Source: Alphaproteobacteria bacterium | Lineage (GTDB): Bacteria > Pseudomonadota > Alphaproteobacteria > Rhodospirillales > Magnetospirillaceae | DNA: 15,281 nt | Direction: 5' to 3' | Assembly: GCA_015232485.1 (NCBI GenBank) | Contig: JADFZP010000027.1 | Span: 1-15,281 of the forward strand | In this document: positions 14,614 through 15,281 of the stretch, piece after piece | Position numbering within the stretch: the stretch's first letter is position 1 | How the letters are laid out: each line of letters opens with the position of its first letter | Made by a program: the position numbers and the translations under genes | The notes under the pieces: generated by a model | Told to the model about the DNA's origin: nothing | Databases searched by the model: none | The model's input: the letters and a program-made list of their open reading frames with translations, nothing else

Positions 14614-15281
14614 ATGCGAGCCGCCGAGATCATGACCCGCGAGGTCGCCACCATCCTGCCCGACACCCCGCTGACCGTGGTCGCCGACATGCTGCTGCGA
14701 CGGCGCATCAGCGGCGTGCCGGTGGTCGAAAAGGATGGCCGGCTGGTCGGCATCGTCAGCGAGGCCGACTTGATGTGGCGCGTCGAACAGGGCGAGCGCC
14801 GCCGCTCGTGGTGGGCCACGCTGCTGGCCGGCCGCCCGCTGGCCGCCGCCGATTACATCAAGACCCACGGCACCCGCGCCGCCGACGTGATGACCGCCGA
14901 GGTCATCACCATCGACGAGGACACCGCGCTCGACGAGGTGCTCGACCTGTTCGACAAACGCCGCGTCAAACGCGTGCCGGTGGTGCGCGACGGCCGCGTG
15001 GTGGGGATCGTCAGCCGCTCGGACCTGCTGCGCGCCCTGGCCGGCCGCCGCGCCCCCCAATCCGCCGCGCCCGGCGACGACGAGGCCCTGGAGGAGGAGT
15101 TGCAGCGCATCGTGGCCGAGCAACCCTGGCTCGACCCGTCCCTGGTCAACGTCAACGTGACCGGCGGTATCGCCCATTTCAGCGGCCTGATCGGCTCGGA
15201 AACCGAACGCCGCGCCCTGCACGTCGCGGCACATAGCCTGGACGGGATCAGGGGCGTCGACGACGACCTGACGATCGGCCA
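14614..15281 (+). CDS. CBS-domain pair plus BON-domain protein, truncated at the window end
   Basis: 222 codons are visible and the frame is still open at the window edge, so the 3' end is missing. It has two CBS domains, at about 1-57 ('MTREVATILPDTPL', 'GVPVVEKDGRLVGIVSEADL') and 88-143 ('VMTAEVITIDEDTAL', 'RVPVVRDGRVVGIVSRSDLL'), a linker with a charged/aromatic patch (60-85), and a BON domain starting near 158 ('EEELQRIVAEQPWLDPSLVNV'). CBS pairs bind adenine nucleotides or S-adenosylmethionine as energy-state sensors; BON domains are thought to bind phospholipid or ligands. A very strong AGAGGAGGAAG (14600-14610) precedes the ATG, only 17 bases after soeC, so it is probably co-transcribed. 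The role is unknown; it may respond to adenylate charge, or it may be an unrelated general stress gene reached by read-through. Confidence 0.88.
   Translation, partial: MRAAEIMTREVATILPDTPLTVVADMLLRRRISGVPVVEKDGRLVGIVSEADLMWRVEQGERRRSWWATLLAGRPLAAADYIKTHGTRAADVMTAEVITIDEDTALDEVLDLFDKRRVKRVPVVRDGRVVGIVSRSDLLRALAGRRAPQSAAPGDDEALEEELQRIVAEQPWLDPSLVNVNVTGGIAHFSGLIGSETERRALHVAAHSLDGIRGVDDDLTIG

Overview
The window is high-GC, densely coded DNA, with every recognisable gene on the + strand. Codon use (strong G/C at third positions), the protein families, and an intergenic hairpin repeat of the kind that reads 'MPAFAGMT' on the opposite strand suggest an alphaproteobacterium, possibly of the Rhodospirillales. 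The lineage is an inference only. There is no rRNA, tRNA, transposase, integrase or CRISPR array.

Layout. (1) 1-505: the 3' part, or possibly all, of a tetratricopeptide-repeat gene. (2) 506-680: a non-coding leader or promoter region. (3) 681-9828: eight tightly packed genes: xsc, pta, a three-gene tripartite tricarboxylate transporter (TctC/TctB/TctA family), an acylating sulfoacetaldehyde dehydrogenase of the SauS type, and both subunits of an ADP-forming acyl-CoA ligase (succinyl-CoA synthetase superfamily). (4) 9829-9889: a short gap with a perfect hairpin repeat and the ribosome binding site of a TTG-started gene. (5) 9890-14596: soeABC, a membrane-bound molybdenum sulfite-oxidising enzyme. 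(6) 14614 to the window end: a CBS-BON protein, cut off by the edge. Genes from xsc to the CBS gene are separated by at most 17 bases or overlap (8 bases at pta/tctC; ATGA or GTGA overlaps at tctA/sauS, ligase beta/alpha and soeA/soeB). The only exception is the 61-base gap before soeA, so one long operon is likely.

How the genes fit together (inferred from families and gene order). Sulfoacetate is captured by the periplasmic binding protein and imported by TctAB. It is activated with ATP and CoA to sulfoacetyl-CoA by the two-subunit ligase, then reduced by the SauS-like enzyme to sulfoacetaldehyde. Xsc cleaves this with phosphate to acetyl phosphate and sulfite. Pta converts acetyl phosphate to acetyl-CoA for central metabolism, and SoeABC oxidises the toxic sulfite to sulfate at the cytoplasmic face of the membrane, passing electrons to quinone. 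The set is a complete C2-sulfonate mineralisation pathway that differs from the classical SauRSTU/Xsc route in its activation enzyme and its transporter. No dedicated transcription regulator (unless the truncated TPR gene has one at its missing N-terminus), sulfite exporter, or taurine or isethionate entry enzyme is visible in the window.
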